Assembly: GCA_002746305.1 (NCBI GenBank)
Contig: NVWV01000001.1
Coordinates: forward strand, 62,001-126,000
Length of the DNA: 64,000 nucleotides
Direction of reading: 5' to 3'
Origin: Bacteroidota bacterium
GTDB taxonomy: Bacteria > Bacteroidota > Bacteroidia > NS11-12g > UBA9320
The position numbers and the translations under genes were made by a program. The notes under the pieces were generated by a model that saw only the letters and a list, made by a program, of their open reading frames with translations, was not told the DNA's origin and did no database searches. Of the stretch, positions 36,847-46,449 are shown in pieces; position 1 is the stretch's first letter, and every line of letters begins with the position of its first letter.

Positions 36847-38205
36847 ATGGGATACATATTTAAAAAAAATGATCCAAAAGTCATCAAGGCTTGGACGTTT
36901 TATGACTGGGCCAACTCAGTATATAACCTAATAATTTCTACGGCAATATTTCCAATATTTTATCAAGGAACAACAGCTAAATACGCTAGAGAAAATAATC
37001 TTATTGAAACTATTGGAGGAGAAACCGTAGAAATGGTGGAGTTTTTTGGGCGAAGGTTTGTTAACTCAGAATTGTATTCCTATGTGTATTCAGCTTCTTT
37101 CCTACTAGTAGTTTTACTTGTTCCAATCTTGTCCGGAATAGCAGATTATTCTGGAACAAAGAAACGATTTATGCAGTTCTTTTGCTATTTAGGAACAGCG
37201 GGTTGTATGTCACTTTTCTTCTTTGATGTTGAAAATTTAGAGTTAAGTATGCTTTCTATTTTTGTTGCTAGTATTGGTTTCTGGGGGAGTCTAGTTTTTT
37301 ACAACTCCTTCCTTTTAGAGATTGCAGATAAGGATCAACATGATAAAATAAGTGCTAAAGGCTTCTCGCTAGGCTATATTGGAAGTGTTATTTTACTTGT
37401 AACCATACTGTTACTCAACGGAGTGTTTGAAATGCAAATTAAATTTGGCTTTTTGATGGTAGGAGTTTGGTGGGTAGTGTTTGCTCAATACACCTACTAT
37501 TATTTGCCTGATAGTAGTCACTATCCTAAAAGAGAAAAGCAACGTAACATTATTTGGTATGGGTATAGAGAACTTATAAAGGTATGGGGCGAATTGAAAC
37601 AACATGCCCGAGTAAAATGGTTTTTGGCCAGTTACTTTACGTACAACATGGGTGTTCAAACTATCATGCTCTTAGCAGTGTTATTTGCTGGTAAGGAAAT
37701 TGATTGGGTAGAGGGGGGAGCTTGGTGGCAAACCAAAGAAACGGGATTAATTGTAAGCATAATCCTTATTCAGTTGATTGCTGTAGCTGGTGCGTATGTC
37801 ATGTCAAATCTATCATCCAAACTGGGTAATATTAGAACTTTAATGATTGCAACTGTCATCTGGATAGTCTGTACCATAGTTGCTTACTATATCCACCTGC
37901 CAATGGAATTTTATGTTTTAGCAATATTGGTTGGTTTTGTTATGGGAGGAATTCAATCACTCAGTAGATCTACATACAGTAAAATGTTGCCGCCTACAGA
38001 CGATCATGCCTCCTATTTTAGTTTCTTTGATGTCATGGAGAAGGTAGGTTTAATATTTGGTCCGTTATTTTTTGGAATACTAGAGGGGATATTTGGCAAT
38101 ATGAGAATCTCTGTATTGATGCTCATGGTGTTCTTCATTATCGGTTTCTTTTTGCTCATGAAAACTAGAAGTGTTGAAAAGAAGAGTGAAATAGTTTCGG
38201 CTTAA
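36847..38205 (+). CDS. MFS transporter, UMF1/Atg22-like
   Basis: A 452-residue permease with about 12 helices. The opening KAWTFYDWANSVYNLIISTAIFP is the hallmark of UMF1-family proteins (relatives of fungal Atg22 amino-acid effluxers). Other marks: PILSGIADYSGTKKRFM and GGIQSLSRSTYSKMLPP. Substrate unknown; amino acid export is a family-based guess. It is followed by the flippase gene after 2 bp, so it may be the first gene of the polysaccharide operon. Confidence 0.85.
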   Translation: MGYIFKKNDPKVIKAWTFYDWANSVYNLIISTAIFPIFYQGTTAKYARENNLIETIGGETVEMVEFFGRRFVNSELYSYVYSASFLLVVLLVPILSGIADYSGTKKRFMQFFCYLGTAGCMSLFFFDVENLELSMLSIFVASIGFWGSLVFYNSFLLEIADKDQHDKISAKGFSLGYIGSVILLVTILLLNGVFEMQIKFGFLMVGVWWVVFAQYTYYYLPDSSHYPKREKQRNIIWYGYRELIKVWGELKQHARVKWFLASYFTYNMGVQTIMLLAVLFAGKEIDWVEGGAWWQTKETGLIVSIILIQLIAVAGAYVMSNLSSKLGNIRTLMIATVIWIVCTIVAYYIHLPMEFYVLAILVGFVMGGIQSLSRSTYSKMLPPTDDHASYFSFFDVMEKVGLIFGPLFFGILEGIFGNMRISVLMLMVFFIIGFFLLMKTRSVEKKSEIVSA

Positions 38206-38207
38206 AA

Positions 38208-39641
38208 ATGCTTAAAAAATACTTGTCGGACATAGCTTTTATTCAGGTCCTGAATCTGATGGTAAAGCCGATTTGGATTTTGGTTATTGATGCGGCTGTC
38301 CAAGAAGCTCTGCCTAAAGGTGAGTATGGTAACTACTTTGGTCTGTTTACATTCAGCTTGTTGTTTTTTATCATTTTAGATTTTGGATTAAATAGTTTTA
38401 ATACAACTAAAGTTTCTCGAAATAGTGATAATATTTCTGCTTTAACGGGTGATATTATTGGCTTTAAAATCATTTTAGCGATCGTTTATTTAATCGCAGT
38501 TTTTGCTGTAGGTACTTTGTCTGGTTATTCATCTGTGGAGTTTGAATTACTACTATTGCTCTGTGTTATTCAAATCATAACATCCTTCAACCAATTCTTT
38601 AGGAGCATAGTATCTAGTTTACAAAAATTTAAGTGGGATGGTGTATTTATGGTTTTGGATAGAGTCTTACTTATCGGTTTTTGTTCAATTTTGTTATGGG
38701 GAGGAATAGAGGGATTAGAGCTTAGTCTGAATAAATTTGTTTACGCACAAATAATTGGATTGGGATTTGTGTTGGTCTCGCTTCTTATTTTCTTGTTCAG
38801 GTATTTAAAGAATATTAGTATTTCGTTTAGTTTAAAACAGGTAAAGCCAATTCTTATAAAGTCTTGGCCCTTTGCTATTTTGATTAGTCTTATGGGCTTA
38901 TACAATTACATCGATGGCGTTATGTTGGAGAGGATGGTAGGTGATGAAGAAGCAGGTATTTACGTAATGGGATATCGATTTTATTTTGCTTTACTAATGT
39001 TTGCTCAAGTATTCAGCGGAGTGTTGCTTCCTTTTTTTAGTAAGAACATTAAAGATATAGAGGCGGTTAAGAAGATTGCGAATTACACATTTAAATTCTT
39101 ATTTCTAGTAGGTGTAACTGCAGCATTGGTTACATTGATTTATGGAGCTGATATCTTGCATTTTAGGTTCCCGACTAAGGCAAATGATCATGCAATCTTG
39201 TCTTTTAAAATAATAATGTTCGGTTTTATTGGCTCGTCCCTTATTTTGGTATATGGTACTTTGCTAACTGCGGCTGTAGAATTGAAGTACTTAAACATAG
39301 CTGCCTTAACGACCTTGATCGTTAACTGGGTTCTTAATTATGTATTAATACCAAAGTATGGAGCTGTAGGAGCTTCAATAGCAACTGTGACCAGCCAAAT
39401 ATTATTTGGTAGTATCTGTTACTTGATTGGTCAATTTAAATTTCAGTTCAAGGTGGACTTAAAGCAGTTTGTAGTTCAAATACTATCGCTTATTGTATTG
39501 ACTTTAGTTATCCTTTTTGGAAAACAATATGTACCAAACACCATCGTTCATTTTATAATGATAACTATCGCAATTATTGGTGTGGCATACTTATTTAAAC
39601 TGTTTGAAGCTAAACATCTAAAGTCCTTGTCAAGGAAGTGA
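38208..39641 (+). CDS. Wzx-like polysaccharide flippase (MOP superfamily)
   Basis: A 477-residue protein with about 14 helices. N-terminal VLNLMVKPIWILVIDAAVQ and GNYFGLFTFSLLFFIILDFGLNSFNT fit the polysaccharide-biosynthesis flippase family; SWPFAILISLMGLYNYIDGVML and PKYGAVGASIATVTSQILFG are typical later helices. It would move lipid-linked oligosaccharide across the inner membrane. Next genes encode a Wzz-like and a WaaL-like protein, which supports a role in surface glycan assembly. Confidence 0.85.
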   Translation: MLKKYLSDIAFIQVLNLMVKPIWILVIDAAVQEALPKGEYGNYFGLFTFSLLFFIILDFGLNSFNTTKVSRNSDNISALTGDIIGFKIILAIVYLIAVFAVGTLSGYSSVEFELLLLLCVIQIITSFNQFFRSIVSSLQKFKWDGVFMVLDRVLLIGFCSILLWGGIEGLELSLNKFVYAQIIGLGFVLVSLLIFLFRYLKNISISFSLKQVKPILIKSWPFAILISLMGLYNYIDGVMLERMVGDEEAGIYVMGYRFYFALLMFAQVFSGVLLPFFSKNIKDIEAVKKIANYTFKFLFLVGVTAALVTLIYGADILHFRFPTKANDHAILSFKIIMFGFIGSSLILVYGTLLTAAVELKYLNIAALTTLIVNWVLNYVLIPKYGAVGASIATVTSQILFGSICYLIGQFKFQFKVDLKQFVVQILSLIVLTLVILFGKQYVPNTIVHFIMITIAIIGVAYLFKLFEAKHLKSLSRK

Positions 39642-39692
39642 CTTTTTTTTAGCTATTAATGTACCTTTGCCAACCTTATTAAAATTTACCGA

Positions 39693-40700
39693 ATGAACCA
39701 AAACAAAGAGTTTGATTTCAACTTCGTTGATATAGTTTCTTTAGTGTGGAAGTATAGAAAGCACCTTTTAATTATTGGACTTTCTGCAGCCATACTCACA
39801 GCTATATTCACAGCTCCATTTATTATAAAGCCTAAATACAAGTCAGAAGTAGTTTTTTATCCTACTACGATTAACTCCATAGGTAATGCAATGTTTACTG
39901 ATTTAACACAACGTCAGGTAGATCCATTGGCGTTTGGTGAAGAAGAAGAAGCCGAGAATGCACTGCAATTGTTGAATTCGTCTGCTTTACAAAGTCGTAT
40001 CATTCAGAACTTCAATCTTATGGAGCATTACGGTATCGAATCTGATGGCGGAAGTCCTTTTACAGATTTGGGTAGAAAAATGAATAGTAATATCAAGTTT
40101 GCTCGTACACGACACCTTGCGGTTCAAATCAGCGTTCTGGATGAAGATCCTATTAAAGCTGCAGAAATAGCAAACGGCATCGCTTCCATCTATGATTCAG
40201 TAAAAACAGAGATTCAAAGACAAGTTTCGTTAGTAGTATTGGAAATTGTGGAAGGTGAATTTAAAAATAAAGAGAAAGAAGTTTGGGATCTTAGAGTTAA
40301 GCTTCAAGATCTAGGTCAGAAAGGAATAACCAACTATGAGGAACAATCTCGTGCGATTGCAGAGGAGTTATATAAGGTGGGGGCGGCTACGATAAGAGGA
40401 CGTCAGCTAAGAGCAGAACAAGATAAATTAGCAAAGTATGCTGGTGAGTTTACGTACCTCAATGAGACGTTAATCCTAGAGCTTGAGAGTTTAAGTAAAT
40501 TGAAGAAGAGATTTGAAAGATCTAAAGTGGATGTTGAAAAGACTCTACCGCAGAAATTTATTCTTACGAGTGCATCTCCTGCTGAAAAAAAGACATATCC
40601 GGTTAGATCTCTGTTAGTTTTATTAGTCACAGCTGCAGTGGGTTTCTTTAGCATAGTAACTTTACTTATTTTAAACCAATTGAATCTGCTAAAGAAGTAG
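39693..40700 (+). CDS. Wzz-like chain-length determinant
   Basis: A 335-residue protein with two membrane helices near the ends (HLLIIGLSAAILTAIFTAPF and SLLVLLVTAAVGFFSIVTLL) around a large periplasmic part with coiled-coil segments. YKSEVVFYPTT and the proline-rich SPAEKKTYPVRSL just before the second helix are typical of Wzz/polysaccharide co-polymerases. There is no kinase domain. It probably sets glycan length with a polymerase or the adjacent ligase-like protein. Confidence 0.85.
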   Translation: MNQNKEFDFNFVDIVSLVWKYRKHLLIIGLSAAILTAIFTAPFIIKPKYKSEVVFYPTTINSIGNAMFTDLTQRQVDPLAFGEEEEAENALQLLNSSALQSRIIQNFNLMEHYGIESDGGSPFTDLGRKMNSNIKFARTRHLAVQISVLDEDPIKAAEIANGIASIYDSVKTEIQRQVSLVVLEIVEGEFKNKEKEVWDLRVKLQDLGQKGITNYEEQSRAIAEELYKVGAATIRGRQLRAEQDKLAKYAGEFTYLNETLILELESLSKLKKRFERSKVDVEKTLPQKFILTSASPAEKKTYPVRSLLVLLVTAAVGFFSIVTLLILNQLNLLKK

Positions 40701-42143
40701 ATGGATTTGTCTTTGGACATAAAAAGGTTCTATGGACTAATTGTCGCTTTCTTTGCTCTTTGTTTAGCCGCAATATATTTTGAACTGTATATAATTCTAC
40801 TTACTCCAATTGCCATTGCTTTGGGTTGGGTATTTATAGTTAAACCAAAGTACATTTTATATTTTATTGCACTTGCAACACCTCTATCTGTACATCTTAT
40901 AGATGAACGAGTAAGTACAATAAATATAAGTTTACCAACAGAGCCTCTCATTATTCTGTTGTTTATAGGTGTTTTGTTGAAACTAATTACTTCCAAAAAC
41001 CTAAATAAACCAGAGCTTACTACAATATTATCCATACTAATTCTTACTGATTTTGCTTGGCTCGTGGTCACGGCTATATCCAGTACTATGCCACTTATTA
41101 GTGCCAAGTATGTCCTAATGAAAAGTTGGTACATTGTGGTATTCTATTTCTTACTGGCTAGATACTTTAAAGATGAATCGGTAGCCAAAAAATTTATATG
41201 GTACTTTATAGTTTCCGTTCTGATTCTTTCAGTTTATACCCTGATTAATCAATCAGTAGGAGGTTTCTCTCGATCTTATGCCTATACAGCAATGCGACCC
41301 TTTTTGCCTGATCACGGAATGTATGCGGCCTGTATATCATTTATTGTACCTGTCTTATTTGTATTTGCGATCCATGGTAAATGGTTAAATTACTCTGTTG
41401 GTTTGCGGGTCTTATGTGCACTCTTCTTCGTGTTTATGGTGGTTGCAGTAGCATTGTCATTTACACGAGCATCGTGGGTCAGTTTAGTCGCAGCCTTAGG
41501 AATTTACTTCCTGTTGCGAATCAAATTTAAGTTTAAGTATGCTGTACTCATTGCTATTGTGGCAGTAGGAGCGGTTCTAAGTAATATGGATAATTTACTT
41601 ACGGACTTGTCTCGGAATAAAAAAGAATCAGATGATAATATTGAAAATCATCTTCAGTCGGTATCCAATGTGACCTCTGATCCTAGTAATCTGGAGAGAT
41701 TAAACAGATGGAGTAGTGCGTTCAGAATGTGGGAAGATAAACCCATGATGGGATGGGGACCAGGTACATATACATTTCAGTATGGTCAGTATCAGTTGCC
41801 ACACGAAATGACAATTATAAGTACCAATGCAGGAACTCTAGGTGGAATTCATTCCGAGTATTTGAGACCACTTGCAGAAAGTGGAATACCAGGAGCCGCT
41901 ACATTTGTGGTTATTGTATTATGGGTGTTCTCCATTGGTTTCAAACACCAACGAGTATTGGAAGGATCTATGAAGTATTTAAGCATGGCAGTGTTTCTTG
42001 GTTTGGTTACCTATTTTACACATGCAGTGCTTAACAATTATTCTGAATTTGACAAAATAGCAGTACCATTGTACAGTTTCATGGCTGTGCTCACAGCTAT
42101 TGAGATTAAGTATCGGAATGTTAAAAAAGATAGCACGGAATAG
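40701..42143 (+). CDS. O-antigen ligase (WaaL/Wzy-like) family protein
   Basis: A 480-residue membrane protein with about 12 helices. The family region has FTRASWVSLVAALGIYFLL, then a large loop with RWSSAFRMWEDKPMMGWGPGTY and GGIHSEYLRPLAESGIPGA (His in the loop, as in ligases). Such proteins attach or polymerise O-antigen on the periplasmic face; ligase and polymerase cannot be told apart by sequence. It follows the Wzz-like gene with no gap and overlaps the next gene by 26 bp. Confidence 0.85.
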   Translation: MDLSLDIKRFYGLIVAFFALCLAAIYFELYIILLTPIAIALGWVFIVKPKYILYFIALATPLSVHLIDERVSTINISLPTEPLIILLFIGVLLKLITSKNLNKPELTTILSILILTDFAWLVVTAISSTMPLISAKYVLMKSWYIVVFYFLLARYFKDESVAKKFIWYFIVSVLILSVYTLINQSVGGFSRSYAYTAMRPFLPDHGMYAACISFIVPVLFVFAIHGKWLNYSVGLRVLCALFFVFMVVAVALSFTRASWVSLVAALGIYFLLRIKFKFKYAVLIAIVAVGAVLSNMDNLLTDLSRNKKESDDNIENHLQSVSNVTSDPSNLERLNRWSSAFRMWEDKPMMGWGPGTYTFQYGQYQLPHEMTIISTNAGTLGGIHSEYLRPLAESGIPGAATFVVIVLWVFSIGFKHQRVLEGSMKYLSMAVFLGLVTYFTHAVLNNYSEFDKIAVPLYSFMAVLTAIEIKYRNVKKDSTE

Positions 42144-43182
42144 ACTGGGATTAATAGGACTTATTTTCATAAGTTCCCTTGTTCTATTATCTATATTGGG
42201 ATATCTGATTACCCCTGACGCCTCTCCAATGGCAAATGATATTCATCTTGAAATAGCACTACAAAAGCCAGGTTTTAAGGTTGACATGATGATTATTGGT
42301 AATGAATCTAGCTATGAAACCTCCATTTTGAGTAAGCTTATACATGGACAAAAAATAGAGCAAGAATTTATTCCAATTGCTGAGATCTTTTATCCAGATA
42401 GTTTTGCCAAATTCAATAAGAATGAACTTCTAATCTGGCAAAATCTTACAATAGATAAGCATACTATTGATGAAGAGCAATGGTTGTCCCAACACATAGA
42501 AACTAGGACCTATTGGCTAGGTACAGACAGATATGGGAGAGATGTGTTAAGTAGAGTTGTTATTGGAGCAAGGATCTCACTACTCGTGGGTTTTATGTCT
42601 GTTCTCATTACGTTACTTATAGGGACGACACTGGGGCTACTAGCGGGTTACTTTGGAGGTTGGGTTGATACAGTCATTTTGTGGTTGATTAATGTTGTAT
42701 GGAGTCTTCCTAGCTTACTTATAGCAATAGCCATAAGTTTCGCCTTTCAAGAAAAAGGCTTATATCAAGTGTTTTTAGCCATAGGATTAAGTATGTGGGT
42801 AGAACTCGCTCGAATTGTACGAGGTCAAGTGTTGCAGATTAAAGAGATGGAGTATATCCAAGCCGCCAAGGTGTTGGGATTTGGAAATATGAGAATACTA
42901 TTTAAGCATATCTTACCCAATATAATGGCTCCTATTATAGTTGTATGTGCAGCAAATTTTGCTTCGGCTATTTTGCTTGAAGCAGGTTTGAGTTTCTTGG
43001 GATTAGGAGTGCAACCTCCAATGCCAAGTTGGGGAGGAATGATTAAAGAGCATTATAACTATATCGTATTTGATGCTGCTTATCTTGCTATTATACCCGG
43101 AGTATGCATCATGTTATTGGTAATGAGCTTTAATTTCTTAGGCAATGCCCTAAGAGACGCTTTGGATGTGAATTTGAAATAG
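42118..43182 (+). CDS. ABC transporter permease, DppC/OppC type
   Basis: About 354 residues from the ATG at 42118 (a TTG at 42100 is less likely). The first helix RNRLGLIGLIFISSLVLLSIL is followed by an unusually long external segment of about 100 residues and then the permease core (RISLLVGFMSVLITLLIGTT, EAA loop YIQAAKVLGFGNMRILFKH, and LEAGLSFLGLGVQPPMPSWG). Members import oligopeptides with an OppB partner and two ATPases; none is adjacent. The start lies inside the ligase gene, so translation is coupled to a glycan operon. Confidence 0.85.
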   Translation: MLKKIARNRLGLIGLIFISSLVLLSILGYLITPDASPMANDIHLEIALQKPGFKVDMMIIGNESSYETSILSKLIHGQKIEQEFIPIAEIFYPDSFAKFNKNELLIWQNLTIDKHTIDEEQWLSQHIETRTYWLGTDRYGRDVLSRVVIGARISLLVGFMSVLITLLIGTTLGLLAGYFGGWVDTVILWLINVVWSLPSLLIAIAISFAFQEKGLYQVFLAIGLSMWVELARIVRGQVLQIKEMEYIQAAKVLGFGNMRILFKHILPNIMAPIIVVCAANFASAILLEAGLSFLGLGVQPPMPSWGGMIKEHYNYIVFDAAYLAIIPGVCIMLLVMSFNFLGNALRDALDVNLK

Positions 43183-43184
43183 AT

Positions 43185-43817
43185 TTATCCTATTTTAATC
43201 TCTTCTCCAAGAAATTTAGGTTCTTTTCCAACCCAAATATCCAGATACATTTTAACTCTTGCTAAGTATTCTCTCAAGTGAGTCTTAAGACCATATTTAC
43301 CTTTGGCATCTTGAGCATTGTAACCCACTGCTTTCATGTTATTTGATTCAGCTAGGAAAATAGCTCTTTCGTTATGGAATTTTTGTGAGATTATTAAAAT
43401 ATCATTCTCATTAAACACTTTCATGCATCGAATAATGGAATCTAAGGTTCTGAAACCTGCAAAGTCCAGATAGATAGCACTTTCTGGAATTCCAGCTGCC
43501 ATAAGGTCTTCCTTCATCAAAGTAGGTTCGTCATAGTTTTGTCGACTATTATCCCCACTAATTAATATATACTTCACCTTTCCCGCTTTATAAAGCTTAA
43601 TGGCTGCATCTATTCTATATTTATAGAATAGATTTACGTAGCCACTTCCAAGGTGCTTACCTGTCCCTAGAAGCAAACCCACTTTTTTGACAGGCACTTC
43701 TTCAACGGTATCGAATGTCTTACCTTTCGTTTTTTGTTGAACTCTAAAGTTCATAAGGAGTACCGTCAGTAATCCAAGTAAACCAAATAACGTTAGCCTC
43801 TTAATCCATTTTTTCAT
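43185..43817 (-). CDS. SanA/DUF218-family membrane protein
   Basis: A 210-residue protein with one N-terminal helix (LTLFGLLGLLTVLLM) and a DUF218 domain: VGLLLGTGKHLGSGYVNLFYKYR, YILISGDNSRQNYDEP and DILIISQKFHNERAIFLAE. SanA/ElyC-like proteins affect envelope barrier function and peptidoglycan or lipid-carrier metabolism. It overlaps dapF by 4 bp and closes a sigma/anti-sigma/dapF operon. Confidence 0.88.
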   Translation of the reverse strand: MKKWIKRLTLFGLLGLLTVLLMNFRVQQKTKGKTFDTVEEVPVKKVGLLLGTGKHLGSGYVNLFYKYRIDAAIKLYKAGKVKYILISGDNSRQNYDEPTLMKEDLMAAGIPESAIYLDFAGFRTLDSIIRCMKVFNENDILIISQKFHNERAIFLAESNNMKAVGYNAQDAKGKYGLKTHLREYLARVKMYLDIWVGKEPKFLGEEIKIG

Positions 43818-44587
43818 AGTCTTACTTTTCCTTCGAAAACTTGTACTGCTGGTCCACAGAGGAAGATGTTTTCGAAAGACTTGTTCTTTTTTTCAAAAGT
43901 AACGGTCAAGAAGCCTCCTTTAGTTTTTATCTTTTGTGAATATTTTTTATGGGTGCTTTCTTGTTCCAGATAATGAGCAATAGCTGCTGCAGTTACACCC
44001 GTGCCACAACTGAGTGTTTCATCCTCTACCCCACGTTCATAGGTGCGAATATGAAGAATTCCATTTTTGGGTTCTAAGAAATTTACATTAATCCCCGTTT
44101 CCTTAAACACGTCATTATAACGTATAGCATGAGCGGCAGTAATTAGGTCTAATTCTTGAAGTTCTTCTGTGTAGGCAATGTAATGAGGAGAACCCGTATT
44201 GAGAATATATCCTCCGTCTTCCACCAATACCATATCCACAGTATGCATCTGGAGCTTTACTTCCTCCTCCTCTATTATTGCATAATGGACTCCGTCATTG
44301 GAGTTAAATTTGCACTCTTTGTCAATCCAACTAAGATGCTTTGCGTGCATTACAGCACATCTACTTCCATTTCCACAAAAGCTTTCTGTACCATCTGCAT
44401 TGTAGTACATCATGTCAAAATCAAGGGTGCTATCGGACTTCATTACAATTATTCCGTCTGCACCAATTCCAAATTTACGATCACATAGTCGAATAATTTG
44501 GTCCGTGGTTAACTCGTAAATGTCAGAAGTTATAATGAAGTCGTTTCCAGTACCTTGGTACTTGAAAAAGGTATATGTTTTACTCAT
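43814..44587 (-). CDS. dapF: Diaminopimelate epimerase
   Basis: A 257-residue DapF, interconverting LL- and meso-diaminopimelate for lysine and peptidoglycan synthesis. The catalytic pair is Cys71 in ESFCGNGSRC and Cys194 in TLSCGTGVTA. FFKYQGTGNDFIIT and GIGADGIIV are family motifs. The start lies 8 bp inside the end of the anti-sigma-like gene, unusual genetic company for a biosynthetic enzyme. Confidence 0.96.
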   Translation of the reverse strand: MSKTYTFFKYQGTGNDFIITSDIYELTTDQIIRLCDRKFGIGADGIIVMKSDSTLDFDMMYYNADGTESFCGNGSRCAVMHAKHLSWIDKECKFNSNDGVHYAIIEEEEVKLQMHTVDMVLVEDGGYILNTGSPHYIAYTEELQELDLITAAHAIRYNDVFKETGINVNFLEPKNGILHIRTYERGVEDETLSCGTGVTAAAIAHYLEQESTHKKYSQKIKTKGGFLTVTFEKKNKSFENIFLCGPAVQVFEGKVRL

Positions 44588-45686
44588 TGAGTACTTTTAG
44601 TAGCGTAGGGTTGGTAACCTCTACCATTCTATTGTATTTGTTGTTTTTTTCAATGAAGAATTGCGTACCATCTAAGTTTATGTACAAACGATTATCCAGT
44701 TCCTTAAAAGTAGCAGATTTGTTTTGATCAATGCCATAAAGCTTAACTTTTGAACCATTGTATTTATAGCCTACATAGTTTACAACACTCTTCCAATATT
44801 CTACGGTTACTTCTCTACTTGGAGTGGTGTATTTGTAGTTATCTGTTGTTCCATTTAAAACTACTTCTTTTCCTTCCGCGTTTGTAATTTCAACATCTTT
44901 TTGAGTGCTTTTAATCTTTTTCGCACGCTTAGGTTTAGATGCTGTTGTAGTTTGAACTTGAATTTTATTCAAACTTTCGTCTTCGGAAATTTTTTGAGAA
45001 AAATTAGGACTAATCAAGTTGACAGAATATCTTCTTTCACTTAAAAGGACGTCTTCCATAACTACCACATCAGCGTTTGATAAGTCCTTTTCATCATATA
45101 ATATGGCATCATCTCTAGTGAGAGTATTTGTAGCTAGTGATTCTTCCAAGTCATAATCGTCTATAACTGTCATTTCTTCCTCTATTTCATCATCTACAAC
45201 TTCTATTTCAGGTGCAGGGGGCAATATAGTAGGAACAGTTATTGCAAGGGTCTGAGTGTCAATTTTTGTAATATTCTCTTCTAGGGTGGAGTCTGCCCAC
45301 ATATATGTTTTTTGTTCAGTTACAATTGGTTCTGTATCATTTTTTTCTTCAACTGCTGATTCTCCATGATTATTGTTAGATGGAGAAATACTGAAAAATG
45401 CAATTACTAGGAATGCAATTGCAGCGGCACTAGCAAATGCAATTTTAATTGTTGGTGTTATTACAAAAATTGGAGTCTTTTTAGAAACTTGTTCAGAGAT
45501 AAAGGCTTTTAATTCTTTTTCTCGTACTATTTCAATGGCTTCTGCAATCTCTTTCTGGCTTTTGATAGCTATTTGAAGTTCAATATTTTTCTTTAACTCT
45601 GCCTTGAATTTGTCAAGCTTACTGCCCATAAGTTCACCTTTCAAGTATTTGTTAATCAAATGATATGTTTGTTCATTCATTTTCAT
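44580..45686 (-). CDS. Anti-sigma-factor-like membrane protein
   Basis: A 368-residue protein with a cytoplasmic N-terminal part (about 1-74: INKYLKGELMGSKLDKFKAE, a short FecR/RseA-style domain), one membrane helix (about 80-102, IKIAFASAAAIAFLVIAFFS) and a large external part with acidic linkers and a C-terminal domain (about 290-368). It overlaps the upstream ECF sigma gene by 4 bp, and this arrangement is the main reason for the call. No zinc finger is present. It may be degraded on envelope stress to free sigma (inference). Confidence 0.65.
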   Translation of the reverse strand: MKMNEQTYHLINKYLKGELMGSKLDKFKAELKKNIELQIAIKSQKEIAEAIEIVREKELKAFISEQVSKKTPIFVITPTIKIAFASAAAIAFLVIAFFSISPSNNNHGESAVEEKNDTEPIVTEQKTYMWADSTLEENITKIDTQTLAITVPTILPPAPEIEVVDDEIEEEMTVIDDYDLEESLATNTLTRDDAILYDEKDLSNADVVVMEDVLLSERRYSVNLISPNFSQKISEDESLNKIQVQTTTASKPKRAKKIKSTQKDVEITNAEGKEVVLNGTTDNYKYTTPSREVTVEYWKSVVNYVGYKYNGSKVKLYGIDQNKSATFKELDNRLYINLDGTQFFIEKNNKYNRMVEVTNPTLLKVLNE

Positions 45687-46246
45687 ATCAAATCTTCTTT
45701 TTTATAGCTGCCCAGTACGGTAGCCTGGAGTTTTTTGAAACACTGATATTTCTTGCTCTTTACCGTATCAGAATTTGCAAAGTTTAGTTTTTTAGCAATT
45801 ACTTTATTGCTGAATCCATCAAAATAGAAATAGGAGAGAAGTCTTTTACAGGTTTCGTCCATGTTTTGTACCAATTGCACAATTATGGATTGGTCCATAT
45901 TTAGATTCATCTCTTCACTTCCTCCATTCAGATGATTGGTCTCATCAACAAGTTTAAACTTACTTCTCTTTTTTAATTCTTTGTACCACAAATTTTTGGC
46001 AATGGCCATCACATATGTGCTTAACTTAGACTGCAATAAGAAGTTGGGCTTGTTTACATTTTTCCAAACAGCTATAACGCTGTCTTGCAGGATGTCATCC
46101 ACAACTGTTTCGTCTCCACTATTTTTTAGTACAAAGTTTTTTACCATTGTATAATGCTGTTTATACAGGTGTACAAGCATTTGCTCATCACCATCTTTTA
46201 TTCGGTCCAATATGGTTTGATCTTGTAGATTACCTATACCGAACAT
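45683..46246 (-). CDS. ECF-type RNA polymerase sigma factor
   Basis: A 187-residue sigma factor with region 2 (DGDEQMLVHLYKQHYTMV; VDDILQDSVIAVWKNV) and region 4 (CKRLLSYFYFDGFSNKVIAK, then NSDTVKSKKYQCFKKL, helix-turn-helix). It first in the operon with the anti-sigma-like gene, dapF and sanA. A near-match to a -7 box on the minus strand (TACCTTTC, 46276-46283) lies 30 bp upstream. Regulon unknown. Confidence 0.92.
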   Translation of the reverse strand: MFGIGNLQDQTILDRIKDGDEQMLVHLYKQHYTMVKNFVLKNSGDETVVDDILQDSVIAVWKNVNKPNFLLQSKLSTYVMAIAKNLWYKELKKRSKFKLVDETNHLNGGSEEMNLNMDQSIIVQLVQNMDETCKRLLSYFYFDGFSNKVIAKKLNFANSDTVKSKKYQCFKKLQATVLGSYKKEDLI

Positions 46247-46449
46247 TTTGTAGATAGTTAATACCGCTTAATCGAGAAAGGTAAATGCTGTGTAACGAAA
46301 GTGAAGTTTCAACCGTTTGATACATTGATTAGCGATGGTAGTTGTATTTGGCAAATTTAAGGAAATTAAACTTGCTTTTTTAATTGACTGCCAGAGACTA
46401 TTTTGGAATAAGAATTGTAAACAATATTTTAGCACGACAAAAGATAGAT

